A stretch of DNA of 64,000 bases from Paraburkholderia oxyphila NBRC 105797 (GTDB lineage: Bacteria; Pseudomonadota; Gammaproteobacteria; Burkholderiales; Burkholderiaceae), in assembly GCF_000685075.1 (NCBI RefSeq), contig NZ_BAYD01000045.1, positions 1 to 64,000 on the forward strand, in the 5' to 3' direction. Position numbers and translations under genes: made by a program. Under the pieces are notes generated by a model. The model did not search any database, was not told the DNA's origin, and saw nothing but the letters and a program-made list of their open reading frames with translations. Positions 40,489 to 49,128 of the stretch are shown here, piece after piece. Each line of letters opens with the position of its first letter. Positions within the stretch are counted from its first letter, which is position 1.

Positions 40489-42067
40489 CGAAACCGTCGA
40501 TCTATCGCGCCTGCAGTTCGCGGTCACCGCGCTCTATCACTTCCTGTTCGTGCCGCTCACGCTGGGTCTGTCGTGGCTGCTCGTCATCATGGAATCGGTC
40601 TACGTGATGACCGGCAAGCAGATCTACAAGGATATGACGCAGTTCTGGGGCAAGCTCTTCGCGATCAATTTCGTGATGGGCGTCACCACCGGCCTCACGA
40701 TGGAATTCCAGTTCGGCACGAACTGGTCGTACTACTCGCACTACGTGGGCGATATCTTCGGCGTGCCGCTCGCCGTGGAGGGGTTGGCCGCCTTCTTCCT
40801 CGAATCGACCTTCGTGGGCCTGTTCTTCTTCGGCTGGAACCGCATGACCAAGGGCGGGCATCTGCTCACGACGTTCTTCGTCGCGCTCGGCTCGAACCTT
40901 TCCGCGCTGTGGATTCTCGTCGCCAACGGCTGGATGCAGAACCCCGTGGGCGCCGCGTTCAACTACGAAACCATGCGCATGGAGCTCACGAGCCTCTTCC
41001 AGGTGATCTTCAACCCGGTCGCCCAGGTCAAGTTCGTGCACACGGTGTCGGCCGGCTATGTGACGGCGTCGATGTTCGTGCTCGGCATTTCGTCGTGGTA
41101 TTTGCTGCGCCGCCGCGACGTGGACTTCGCGCTGCGCTCGTTCGCCATCGCCGCGGGCTTCGGCCTCGCGTCCACGCTCTGCGTGATCGTGCTCGGCGAC
41201 GAATCGGGCTATCGCACCGGCGAAGTCCAGGAGATCAAGCTCGCCGCCATCGAAGCCGAATGGGACACGGCACCCGCACCGGCGCCGTTCACGCTGTTCG
41301 GCATCCCTAACCAGCAGGAAGAGCGCACCGACTACGCGATCCGCATTCCCTACCTGATGGGGATCATCGCGACGCGCTCGATCGACGAACCGGTGATCGG
41401 GCTGAAGGACCTGATGGGCCGCGCCGAAGTGCGGATCCAGAACGGCATGCTCGCCTACGCCGCGCTGCAAAAAATGAAGGAAGGCACCGCCGACACGGCC
41501 ACACGTGACGTATTCGACGCGCACAAGGCCGACCTCGGCTACGGCCTGCTCCTCAAGCAGTTCGCGCCGAACGTGGTCGACGCCACGCCCGAGCAGATCA
41601 AGGCCGCCGCGAAGCACTCGATTCCGCCCGTCGCTCCGGTGTTCTGGTCATTTCGCGTGATGGTGGGCCTCGGCATGCTGTTCCTCGCGACCTTCGTGCT
41701 CGCGTTCTGGTTCTGCGCGCAGCGCTCGCTGCTCAAGGACAACCGCCGCTGGTTCCTGAACTGGGTGGTGTGGGCGATTCCGCTGCCGTGGCTCGCCGCG
41801 GAATTCGGCTGGGTCGTCGCGGAGCTCGGCCGCCAGCCGTGGACCATCGCCGAAGTGCTGCCCACGCACCTCTCGGCGTCGAGCCTCGCGCCTGGCGACG
41901 TGTGGCTGAGCCTCGCGGGCTTCGTGGTGTTCTACACGGCGCTCTTCATCATCGAGATCACGCTGATGTTCAAGTACGCGCGGCTCGGCCCGTCGTCGCT
42001 GAACACAGGGCGCTACTTCCACGAGAAGGGCGCAATGGCCGCGGCGAGTGGCAATCGCGTCTCGTGA
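40478..42067 (+). CDS. cydA: Cytochrome bd ubiquinol oxidase subunit I
   Basis: CydA carries hemes b558, b595 and d and oxidises quinol while reducing O2 to water without proton pumping. The 529-residue inner-membrane protein starts ISETVDLSRLQFAVTALYHF, with heme ligand His21 in ALYHFLF. It has GLTMEFQFGTNW, the quinol (Q) loop after VLGDESGYRTGEVQEIKLAAIEAEW, and the later FWSFRVMVGLGM with a conserved Met ligand. Length corresponds to the long-Q-loop (E. coli-like) type. It is followed by cydB and cydX; an FNR-like box upstream suggests low-oxygen induction. Confidence 0.96.
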   Translation: MPISETVDLSRLQFAVTALYHFLFVPLTLGLSWLLVIMESVYVMTGKQIYKDMTQFWGKLFAINFVMGVTTGLTMEFQFGTNWSYYSHYVGDIFGVPLAVEGLAAFFLESTFVGLFFFGWNRMTKGGHLLTTFFVALGSNLSALWILVANGWMQNPVGAAFNYETMRMELTSLFQVIFNPVAQVKFVHTVSAGYVTASMFVLGISSWYLLRRRDVDFALRSFAIAAGFGLASTLCVIVLGDESGYRTGEVQEIKLAAIEAEWDTAPAPAPFTLFGIPNQQEERTDYAIRIPYLMGIIATRSIDEPVIGLKDLMGRAEVRIQNGMLAYAALQKMKEGTADTATRDVFDAHKADLGYGLLLKQFAPNVVDATPEQIKAAAKHSIPPVAPVFWSFRVMVGLGMLFLATFVLAFWFCAQRSLLKDNRRWFLNWVVWAIPLPWLAAEFGWVVAELGRQPWTIAEVLPTHLSASSLAPGDVWLSLAGFVVFYTALFIIEITLMFKYARLGPSSLNTGRYFHEKGAMAAASGNRVS

Positions 42068-42122
42068 TGCAGGCCCGGAACGTGTCGCAAGACCCGCACA
42101 GGAAACACACAGGAACCACACC

Positions 42123-43259
42123 ATGGACTACGCAACGCTCAAAGTGATCTGGTGGGTGCTGATCGGCGTGCTCTTGATCGGCTTCTCGCTCACCGACGGC
42201 TTCGACATGGGCGCCGCCGTGCTGCTGCCCTTCATCGGCAAGACCGATGCGGAGCGCCGCATCGTCATCAACACGGTCGGTGCGACCTGGGAAGGCAACC
42301 AGGTCTGGCTCATCACTGCGGGCGGCGCGATGTTCGCCGCCTGGCCGCTCGTTTATGCGGCGTCGTTCTCGGGCTTCTACTTCGCGATGCTGCTCGTGCT
42401 GTTCGCGCTCTTCTTCCGGCCCGTGGGCTTCGACTACCGCGGCAAGCGCGAGAACCCGAAGTGGCGCAACGCATGGGACTGGGCGCTCTTCATCGGCGGC
42501 TTCGTGCCGGCGCTCGTGTTCGGCGTGGCGTTCGGCAACCTGCTCGAAGGCGTGCCGTTCAGCTATGACTCCGACCTGCGCGTGACGTATCACGGCAGCT
42601 TCTTCGCGCTGCTCAATCCGTTCGCGCTCCTGTGCGGGCTCGTGAGCCTCACCATGCTCACCGCGCACGGCGCCGCGTTCGTGAAGCTGAAGAGCGAAGG
42701 CGTGGTGGCCGAACGCGCGTCGAAGGCACTGCGCATTGCCTCGGCGCTCGCCGTCGTGTTCTTCGTGGTGGCGGGCGCGCTCGTGGCGACGCTGATCGGC
42801 GGCTATACGATCACGACGCCCGCGCCGTACGACTCCGTCGCCAATCCGCTGCTCAAGAGCGTCGAGCCCGGCGCGGGGCTGTGGATCAGCAACTACGGAC
42901 TCTATCCGTGGATGGCCGCTGCGCCGATTCTCGGCATCCTCGGCGGCGCGATCGCATTCGTGCTGGCCGGCTCGCGGCTCGAAAAGACCGCCTTCCTCGG
43001 CACCTCGCTCCTGATCATCGGCGTGATTCTCACGGCGGGCTTCTCGATGTTTCCGTTCATCATGCCCTCGTCGCTGGACCCGCGTTCGAGCCTCACGGTG
43101 TGGGACTCCACCTCCAGCAAGACCACGCTCGAAATCATGCTGGTGGCCGTGATCATCTTCCTGCCGATCGTGCTGGGCTACACCACCTGGGCGTATCGCA
43201 TCATGCGCGGCAAGGTGACCCTCGAGGCCGTCGAGGACAAGCGCAATTCGCTGTATTGA
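42123..43259 (+). CDS. cydB: Cytochrome bd ubiquinol oxidase subunit II
   Basis: The 378-residue polytopic protein starts MDYATLKVIWWVLIGVLLIGFSLTDGFDMG, the hallmark CydB N-terminus with the conserved Asp pair in TDGFDMG. GATWEGNQVWLITAGGAMFAAWP and the late WDSTSSKTTLEIMLVAVIIFLPIVLGYT are also typical. It binds CydA and supports the oxygen/proton path. The frame opens earlier at 42048, but the ATG at 42123 fits. It lies 55 bases after cydA and 58 bases before cydX. Confidence 0.96.
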   Translation: MDYATLKVIWWVLIGVLLIGFSLTDGFDMGAAVLLPFIGKTDAERRIVINTVGATWEGNQVWLITAGGAMFAAWPLVYAASFSGFYFAMLLVLFALFFRPVGFDYRGKRENPKWRNAWDWALFIGGFVPALVFGVAFGNLLEGVPFSYDSDLRVTYHGSFFALLNPFALLCGLVSLTMLTAHGAAFVKLKSEGVVAERASKALRIASALAVVFFVVAGALVATLIGGYTITTPAPYDSVANPLLKSVEPGAGLWISNYGLYPWMAAAPILGILGGAIAFVLAGSRLEKTAFLGTSLLIIGVILTAGFSMFPFIMPSSLDPRSSLTVWDSTSSKTTLEIMLVAVIIFLPIVLGYTTWAYRIMRGKVTLEAVEDKRNSLY

Positions 43260-43268
43260 CCGAGTCGT

Positions 43269-43290
43269 GCAGCCCGGCGCGCCGGGCTGC
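43269..43290 (+). other. Perfect 22-bp palindrome between cydB and cydX
   Basis: GCAGCCCGGCG followed directly by its reverse complement forms an uninterrupted 22-bp palindrome in the 58-base cydB-cydX gap. In RNA it would be a stable 9-bp hairpin with a tetraloop. It lacks a T run, so mRNA stabilisation or partial termination is more likely than full termination. Confidence 0.6.
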
Positions 43291-43317
43291 ATCGCCATTT
43301 ACGCAGGAGTGGAAATC

Positions 43318-43431
43318 ATGTGGTACTTCACCTGGATACTGGGCATTGGCGTGGCGCTTGGCTTCGGCATCATCAATGTGATGTGGCTCGATCAGCAACG
43401 CAAAATGGATGCAGCCGATAGCGGGGAGTAG
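43318..43431 (+). CDS. cydX: Cytochrome bd oxidase subunit CydX
   Basis: A 37-codon ORF (MWYFTWILGIGVALGFGIIN, continuing VMWLDQQRKMDAADSGE) matches CydX: the invariant MWYFTWILG start, one TM helix and a polar tail. CydX is an essential small subunit stabilising the heme centre of bd-I oxidase. AGGAG at 43305-43309 lies eight bases before the ATG. It ends cydPABX and is followed by a bidirectional terminator. Confidence 0.95.
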   Translation: MWYFTWILGIGVALGFGIINVMWLDQQRKMDAADSGE

Positions 43432-43467
43432 GGCTTTGGGCGGGCGGCGTGCAAACGCACGAGACAT

Positions 43468-43495
43468 AAAAAAACCGGCAAGCGCCGGTTTTTTT
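43468..43495. terminator. Bidirectional terminator between cydX and nagE
   Basis: AACCGGC and GCCGGTT form the stem with loop AAGC, flanked by seven A and seven T. It serves the convergent cyd and nag operons. Confidence 0.9.
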
Positions 43496-43510
43496 GCAAC
43501 AAGAGACCGC

Positions 43511-45286
43511 TCAGGCCGCCTGCAACGCAAGCTCACGCGCGTAACGCTGCGCCGCGTCGCCCACGACGATATGCAGCGTATCCGCCGACACCCAGGCCAC
43601 ATCGAGCGCGCCAAGCTGCGCACGGTCAACCGCGGCGGGGTCGCGCAGGATCACGCGCAAACGCGTGACCGCGACCGCGTCGATCGACACGATGTTCGCC
43701 GCGCCGCCCAACACCGCCAGCCAGCGCGACGGGTTCGGATCGAGCGGACCGGCTGCCTGCACCGGCTGAGCGGCAGACTGCGAGACTGACTGTGAAGCGG
43801 ACTGTGAAGCCGGCTGCGCCGCCGGCACCGCCTTGGCCGCGGCTGCCGCCGGGCGCCCGCTGGCAATCTCGCGACGGATTTCATCGGCGATCATGTCGGC
43901 TTCCGGCCCGATGATGACCTGCACGCTCTCGCCGCCGCGCTTGAGCACGCCACGCGCGCCGATGGCCTTCAGCGCCGGCTCCGACACATGCGCCGGGTCC
44001 GACACCGTGAGACGCAGACGCGTCGTGCACGCATCGACCACCTTCAGGTTGGCCGCGCCGCCGAGCGCATCGATATAGCGCGCCGCACGCGACAACGACG
44101 TGGCAGCGGCCGCGCCACCCGCCGGCACTTCCACGCCCGACATCGACGAGGCGATTGCCGTGTCGCCAACCGAAGCTTCGCGGCCCGGCGTCGGCAGATT
44201 GAAGCGGCGGATGAAGAAGCGGAACAGCGCGTAGTAGACCACCGCATACGCAATGCCGAGCGGAATCGCTTCCCAGCCGTGCGTGGAGAGGCCGTAGTTC
44301 AGCACGTAGTCGATCGCGCCCGCCGAGAACGTGAAGCCGAGCTTGATGCCGAGCAACGAGCAAATGGCGAGCGACAGACCCGTGAGCACGGCGTGGATGC
44401 CGTACAGCACCGGCGCGAGGAACATGAAGGTGAACTCGATCGGCTCGGTCACGCCCGTGAGGAACGAAGTGAGTGCCATCGAGAGCAGCAGGCCGCCCAC
44501 CATCGCGCGGCGTTCCTTGGGCGCCTCGTGCAGCATCGCGAGACACGCGGCCGGCAGGCCGAACATCATCACCGGGAAGAAGCCGGCCATGAAGCTGCCC
44601 GCGGTGGGGTCGCCCGCGAAGAAGCGGTGCAGGTCGCCGGTCACGGCCGCGCCGCCGGCGGCGGGCGTGAACGAGCCGAACACGAACCACACGAGCGAGT
44701 TCAGGATGTGATGGAGACCGGTCACGAGCAGCAGACGGTTCAGCAATCCGTAGACGAACGTGCCGACCGCGCCCGCCGTGGTGAGCCAGTGGCCCGCCGT
44801 GTCGATCACGTGCTGCACCGGCCCCCACGCATAGCCGAACACGATGCCGAGCACCACGCACACGAGCCCTGTGACGATCGGCACGAAGCGCTTGCCGCCG
44901 AAGAAGGCAAGGAACTCGGGCAGCTTGATGTCCTTGAAGCGGTTGTACAGCATCCCCGCCACGACGCCGGCCACCACGCCCGAGAGCACGCCCATGTTGA
45001 GCTTGTCGTTGATGTCCTTCATCACGGCGGTCTCGACCAGATAGCCGAGTGCGCCCGCGAGCGCCGCAACGCCGTTATTGTCTTTCGCGAAACCCACCGC
45101 GATGCCGATTGCGAACAAGAGCGGCAGATTGTCAAAGATCGCGCCGCCTGCGTCGGCGATGATCTTGATGTTGAGCATGTCGGCCTGCCCGAAGCGCAGC
45201 AGGATGCCGGCCACCGGCAGCACTGCGATCGGGAGCATCAGCGCGCGGCCGAGGCTCTGAATCTTGAGAAACGGATTGCCATCCAT
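43511..45286 (-). CDS. nagE: PTS N-acetylglucosamine permease EIICB with an extra EIIB-like domain
   Basis: NagE imports GlcNAc as GlcNAc-6-P. The 591-residue protein begins MDGNPFLKIQSLGRALMLPIAVLPVAGILLR, the glucose/GlcNAc-family EIIC start. EIIC spans about 1-365 (GFFPVMMFGLPAACLAMLHEAPKERR; FLTGVTEPIEF). The first EIIB (about 400-475) has the phosphorylated Cys420 in VVDACTTRLRL. After an Ala/Gln/Ser linker (about 477-515) a second EIIB-like domain (about 519-591) keeps the fold pattern (LGGAANIVSIDAVAVTRLRV) but has no cysteine. IIA, HPr and EI come from the upstream fusion gene. Confidence 0.93.
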   Translation of the reverse strand: MDGNPFLKIQSLGRALMLPIAVLPVAGILLRFGQADMLNIKIIADAGGAIFDNLPLLFAIGIAVGFAKDNNGVAALAGALGYLVETAVMKDINDKLNMGVLSGVVAGVVAGMLYNRFKDIKLPEFLAFFGGKRFVPIVTGLVCVVLGIVFGYAWGPVQHVIDTAGHWLTTAGAVGTFVYGLLNRLLLVTGLHHILNSLVWFVFGSFTPAAGGAAVTGDLHRFFAGDPTAGSFMAGFFPVMMFGLPAACLAMLHEAPKERRAMVGGLLLSMALTSFLTGVTEPIEFTFMFLAPVLYGIHAVLTGLSLAICSLLGIKLGFTFSAGAIDYVLNYGLSTHGWEAIPLGIAYAVVYYALFRFFIRRFNLPTPGREASVGDTAIASSMSGVEVPAGGAAAATSLSRAARYIDALGGAANLKVVDACTTRLRLTVSDPAHVSEPALKAIGARGVLKRGGESVQVIIGPEADMIADEIRREIASGRPAAAAAKAVPAAQPASQSASQSVSQSAAQPVQAAGPLDPNPSRWLAVLGGAANIVSIDAVAVTRLRVILRDPAAVDRAQLGALDVAWVSADTLHIVVGDAAQRYARELALQAA

Positions 45287-45462
45287 TGAACTGCCTCCAG
45301 TCCCTGTCTCTTGCGTGACGAAAGTGAGGTGAATAAGCCCGGCACGCGATCGCTGCGCCCGCCGGTGTGGGGTTATCAAGGAAACCGAATGATTGTGGTG
45401 CTATCAACTACCCGAGAGGTGAGTGGCCAATCGCTCAGCCACTCACGAGATCAAGCGATCAA

Positions 45463-48108
45463 TCAATCGAGCGGCCAGTGCGCACGGCTCGCCGCGCGCA
45501 CCGCCTGCGCCGACTCCAGCGCGAGGACCTCGAATGCACGCTCGCGGCACTGGCTGTAATCGAGCTTGCGCACGCGCGCCTTGATCGACGGCACGGAAAC
45601 CGGATCGACCGACAGCTCGGTGACACCGAGGCCGATGAGCAGCGGCACCGCGAGCGGGTCGCCCGCCAGCGCGCCGCACACGCCCACCCACTTGCCATGC
45701 TTGTTCGCGCCCTCCACCGCGACGGAGACGAGACGCAGCACGGCGGGATGCAGGCCGTCGGCCTGCGCCGCCAGATCGGGCTGGCAGCGATCCATCGCGA
45801 GCGTGTATTGCGTGAGATCGTTGGTGCCGATCGAGAGGAAATCGGCGTGGCGCGCGAGCTGGTCGGCCAGCAGCGCCGCCGAGGGCACCTCGATCATCAC
45901 GCCCACCTCGATGCGGCCCGTGCGGCCCGCTTCGCGTGCAAACGTGTCGATGCGCTCGCGCAGGCGCACGAGCTCGCCCACGTCGGTGACCATCGGCAGC
46001 AGGATGCGCACGGCGCCCATCGGCTCGACTGCGAGCAGCCCGCGCAACTGGTCGTCGAGCAGATCGGGGCGCACCTGCGCGAGGCGGATGCCGCGCAGGC
46101 CCAGCGCGGGGTTCGGCTCGGGCGGCAGCGTCAGATAGTCGACTTCCTTGTCCGCGCCGACGTCGAGCGTGCGGATGATCGCCGTGCGTCCGCCCAGTGC
46201 CTCGGCGATCGCCTGGTAGCCCTCGCGATGCTCGTCCACCGTCGGCGCCGCCTGGCGATGGATGAACATGAGCTCGGTGCGCAGCAGGCCCACGGAATCC
46301 GCGCCGTTCTCCACTGCGGTGCGCGCGTCCTCGAGCGTCGCGATATTCGCCGCGACTTCGACTGCGTGGCCGTCGCGCGTGGCTGCGGCCTCATGCGAGG
46401 TACGCCGGTTCGCCTCACGCACGCCGGCAAGGCGCTGCTTTTCGGCGCGGGCGCGTTCGACGTCCTGCGGGCTCGGCGCGAAGGCGAGGCTGCCGGCGCC
46501 CGCGTCCACCACCACCTGGGTGCCTTCTTCGATCTTGTGCAAGGCGTCGCCGAGCGCGACGAGTGCCGGAATGCCCGCCTGGCGCGCGATGATCGCAGCG
46601 TGCGAGGTCGCGCCGCCGCGCGCCATCACGAGCGCGGTCACGCGCTTGCGGTCGAGCGAGGCGAGGTCGGAGGGCGTGAATTCGTCGGCGGCGAGCACGG
46701 CTTCTTCGGGCAGCTCGCGCTGGGCCGCGCCCATCGCGTTGCCTGCGCCGCTTGCGTTCGCGAGCGCGCGCAGCACGCGCTTTTCGAGGTCTCGCAGATC
46801 GGCGGCGCGCTCCGCGAGCAGCGGGTCGTCCACCTTGCCGAGCACCGCGATCTGCTCGCGGATCGAGGCGCGCCACGCAAAGCCCGCGCTCTTGCCGAGG
46901 CTGATGAGGTCACGCGCGGCGTCGACCAGCGTCGGGTCTTCGAGCAGCACGCGATGCATCTGGAAGATGCCCGCTTCGCCGATCGCGCCGCGCTGCGAGG
47001 CTGCGCGCACGGAGGCGTCCAGCTCGCCGTCGACGGACGCGACGGCCTTGTCGAGCAGACGGCTCTCCGCCGACGAAGGGCCGCTCGCGAGCTCGGACGG
47101 CTCGAGTTCGGCGTCGTCCCAGCGCACCAGCTTGCCGACGGCCACGCCAGGCGCCGCACATACGCCGATCAGCGTACCTGGCGCGCTTCGCGGGGCTTGC
47201 TGCGCGGCAACGCCAGCGCCAGCCGTGCTAGCCACGGGGGCAACCACCGGCGCCGGCGACAGTTGCCGCGCGGGCGCCTCGCCGCCTTCGCCCGGCGCTT
47301 CGCGCAGGAGCTCGTTAGCGACGGCATCGACAGCCTTCTGCGCCTCATGGCCCAAGCCGACGAGTTCGATGGTCGCGCCCTCGCCCGCGCCCAGCCCGAG
47401 CAGGCCCACCACGCTTTCGATGGCGGCCTTGCGCTCGCCGTAGCGCACTTCCACGCACGCATCGATCCCGCGCACCGCTTCGCGCGCACGCGCCGCAGGG
47501 CGCGCATGGAGGCCGCCCGCATGCGTGAGCGTCACGCTGCGGCGCGCTTCGTTGGTCACCACCTCCACGGGGCCTGCGGCGGCCACGGCGCCGTCACGCG
47601 CACGCAACACGAGGAGCGGCGTCTCGCCGGCCTCGGCATGGCTCGCGTAGCCCGCGCGGTCGACGACTTCGAACGCATCGGAGTTCGCCACCGCGATCAC
47701 GGAGACGAGGCTGGGCGCGTTGCACGCCACCACGTCGAGATCGAATTCGATCAGCAGGTCGCCACGGCGCACCTGGGCGCCCTGCTCGACCTTCGGCGCA
47801 AAGCCCTTGCCGTTCAGCTCGACCGTGTCGATGCCGATATGCACGAGCACCTGCGCGCCTTCGGCGGTCTGCAGCGTGACGGCGTGACCGGTGCGCGCGA
47901 GGTGCATGACCGTGCCGTCGCACGGCGAAACGAGCCGGCCGACCAGCGGATCGACGCCGATGCCGTCGCCGAACAGGCCTTCCGAAAACACCGGATCGGG
48001 CACGGAGGCGAGCGGCACGACCGGGCCGCTCAGCGGCGCGATCAAAACGATACGACCTTCTGTGGCATTGTCCGGGCTCATCAGGCGGGACTCCTGGATG
48101 CGTTCCAT
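45463..48108 (-). CDS. Fused PTS phosphocarrier: EIIA(Glc-type)-HPr-Enzyme I
   Basis: This 881-residue cytoplasmic protein carries the whole soluble phosphorelay for GlcNAc. An EIIA-Glc-type domain (about 20-165) has His75 and active His90 (VLVHIGIDTVELNGKGF). HPr (about 180-270) has His201 in HAGGLHARPAA. A Pro/Ala linker leads to EI (about 310-881) with His503 in ARGGATSHAAIIARQ and C-terminal VGVCGALAGDP. Phosphate can thus flow PEP to EI to HPr to IIA within one chain and then to NagE Cys420. An alternative start is Met10 at 48081, which has AGGAG nine bases upstream. The 176-base gap to nagE shows no gene. Confidence 0.94.
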   Translation of the reverse strand: MERIQESRLMSPDNATEGRIVLIAPLSGPVVPLASVPDPVFSEGLFGDGIGVDPLVGRLVSPCDGTVMHLARTGHAVTLQTAEGAQVLVHIGIDTVELNGKGFAPKVEQGAQVRRGDLLIEFDLDVVACNAPSLVSVIAVANSDAFEVVDRAGYASHAEAGETPLLVLRARDGAVAAAGPVEVVTNEARRSVTLTHAGGLHARPAARAREAVRGIDACVEVRYGERKAAIESVVGLLGLGAGEGATIELVGLGHEAQKAVDAVANELLREAPGEGGEAPARQLSPAPVVAPVASTAGAGVAAQQAPRSAPGTLIGVCAAPGVAVGKLVRWDDAELEPSELASGPSSAESRLLDKAVASVDGELDASVRAASQRGAIGEAGIFQMHRVLLEDPTLVDAARDLISLGKSAGFAWRASIREQIAVLGKVDDPLLAERAADLRDLEKRVLRALANASGAGNAMGAAQRELPEEAVLAADEFTPSDLASLDRKRVTALVMARGGATSHAAIIARQAGIPALVALGDALHKIEEGTQVVVDAGAGSLAFAPSPQDVERARAEKQRLAGVREANRRTSHEAAATRDGHAVEVAANIATLEDARTAVENGADSVGLLRTELMFIHRQAAPTVDEHREGYQAIAEALGGRTAIIRTLDVGADKEVDYLTLPPEPNPALGLRGIRLAQVRPDLLDDQLRGLLAVEPMGAVRILLPMVTDVGELVRLRERIDTFAREAGRTGRIEVGVMIEVPSAALLADQLARHADFLSIGTNDLTQYTLAMDRCQPDLAAQADGLHPAVLRLVSVAVEGANKHGKWVGVCGALAGDPLAVPLLIGLGVTELSVDPVSVPSIKARVRKLDYSQCRERAFEVLALESAQAVRAASRAHWPLD

Positions 48109-48120
48109 CAGCGTTCCAAT

Positions 48121-49128
48121 CTAGTGGGTTTCGGTGACTTTGTTCAGGTAGCGCGGCTCGTCAGGGTTGCGGCCGCGCGCGGCGGCGAGACTCGCCGCCA
48201 TCACGTAGAACGAAAGAATGGCGGCGATCGGATCGAGCGCCGGGTCGGCCGTCGTCACGAGCGGCAGCGTGGCCTCCGGCACGTCGGCGGGCGCGGCGAG
48301 CAGCACGCGCGCGCCGCGCTTTTGCATGTCGCGCGCGAGCTGCACGAGGCCCGCCTGCTCCGGTCCGCGCGGGGCGAACACGAGCAGCGGATAATCGCGG
48401 TCGATCAGCTCCATCGGGCCGTGGCGCACTTCGGCGCTCGAGAACGCTTCGGCCTGGATGCCCGAGGTCTCCTTGAGCTTGAGCGCCGCTTCCTGCGCGA
48501 TGGCAAGACCCGGGCCGCGGCCGATCACGATCATCTGCGAGACGTCGCGCAGCTCGTCCACGGCCCGCGACCAGTCGAGCGCGCCCGCGCGGTCGAGCGC
48601 CGCCGGCAGTGCGCGCACGGCGTCGAGGAACGCGGCGTCGCGCTGCCAGAACGCCACGAGCTGCGCCGACATCGCGAGCATCGCGATATAGCTCTTGGTG
48701 GCCGCGACGCTCAGTTCGGGGCCCGCGAGCAGCGGCAGTTCGTTGCCCGCGGCTTCGGCGAGCGGCGAGCCGCCCACGTTGACCATGGCCGCCGTGAGCG
48801 CGCCCGCGTCGTGCAGGGCGCGCATCGTGGCGACAAGGTCAGGACTCCTGCCCGATTGGGAAAAAGCAAGGGCAAACTGGCCCTTTACGCGTAATGGCGC
48901 CTGTTGCAGCGTCGCGATCGACATGGGAATCGAGGCAACCGGCACGCCGATGCGGCTCATCGTGAGCGAGGCGAAATAGCTCGCCGCGTGGTCCGAGCTG
49001 CCGCGTGCGACCGTGAGCGCGACGTGGCGCGGCTCGGCCTCGAGCGCGCGGGCGAGCGCCTCGACACGCGAGGTGTCGGCGAGCTGCGCGGCGACGACGC
49101 CGGCCGAGGCCAGCGCTTCTTTAAGCAT
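48121..49128 (-). CDS. SIS-domain glucosamine-6-phosphate deaminase (NagB-II type)
   Basis: The 335-residue protein has two SIS domains related to the isomerase half of GlmS (VALTVARGSSDHAASYFASLTMSRIGVPV; QFALAFSQSGRSPDLVATMRAL; MIVIGRGPGLAIAQEAALKLKETSGIQAEAFSSAEVRHGPMELID). It lacks the glutaminase domain. In a nagA-nagE operon this architecture is the alternative deaminase NagB-II, which converts GlcN-6-P to fructose-6-P and ammonia. No classical nagB is present, which supports the assignment. The ATG at 49128 overlaps the nagA stop by eight bases, suggesting coupling. Confidence 0.9.
   Translation of the reverse strand: MLKEALASAGVVAAQLADTSRVEALARALEAEPRHVALTVARGSSDHAASYFASLTMSRIGVPVASIPMSIATLQQAPLRVKGQFALAFSQSGRSPDLVATMRALHDAGALTAAMVNVGGSPLAEAAGNELPLLAGPELSVAATKSYIAMLAMSAQLVAFWQRDAAFLDAVRALPAALDRAGALDWSRAVDELRDVSQMIVIGRGPGLAIAQEAALKLKETSGIQAEAFSSAEVRHGPMELIDRDYPLLVFAPRGPEQAGLVQLARDMQKRGARVLLAAPADVPEATLPLVTTADPALDPIAAILSFYVMAASLAAARGRNPDEPRYLNKVTETH

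Noticed and set aside
45367..48894. An 1175-codon rightward open frame across the PTS fusion and SIS deaminase genes
   Set aside because: Antisense shadow with Arg/His/Ala-rich composition and no domains; the opposite strand encodes the fusion with all phospho-histidines intact.
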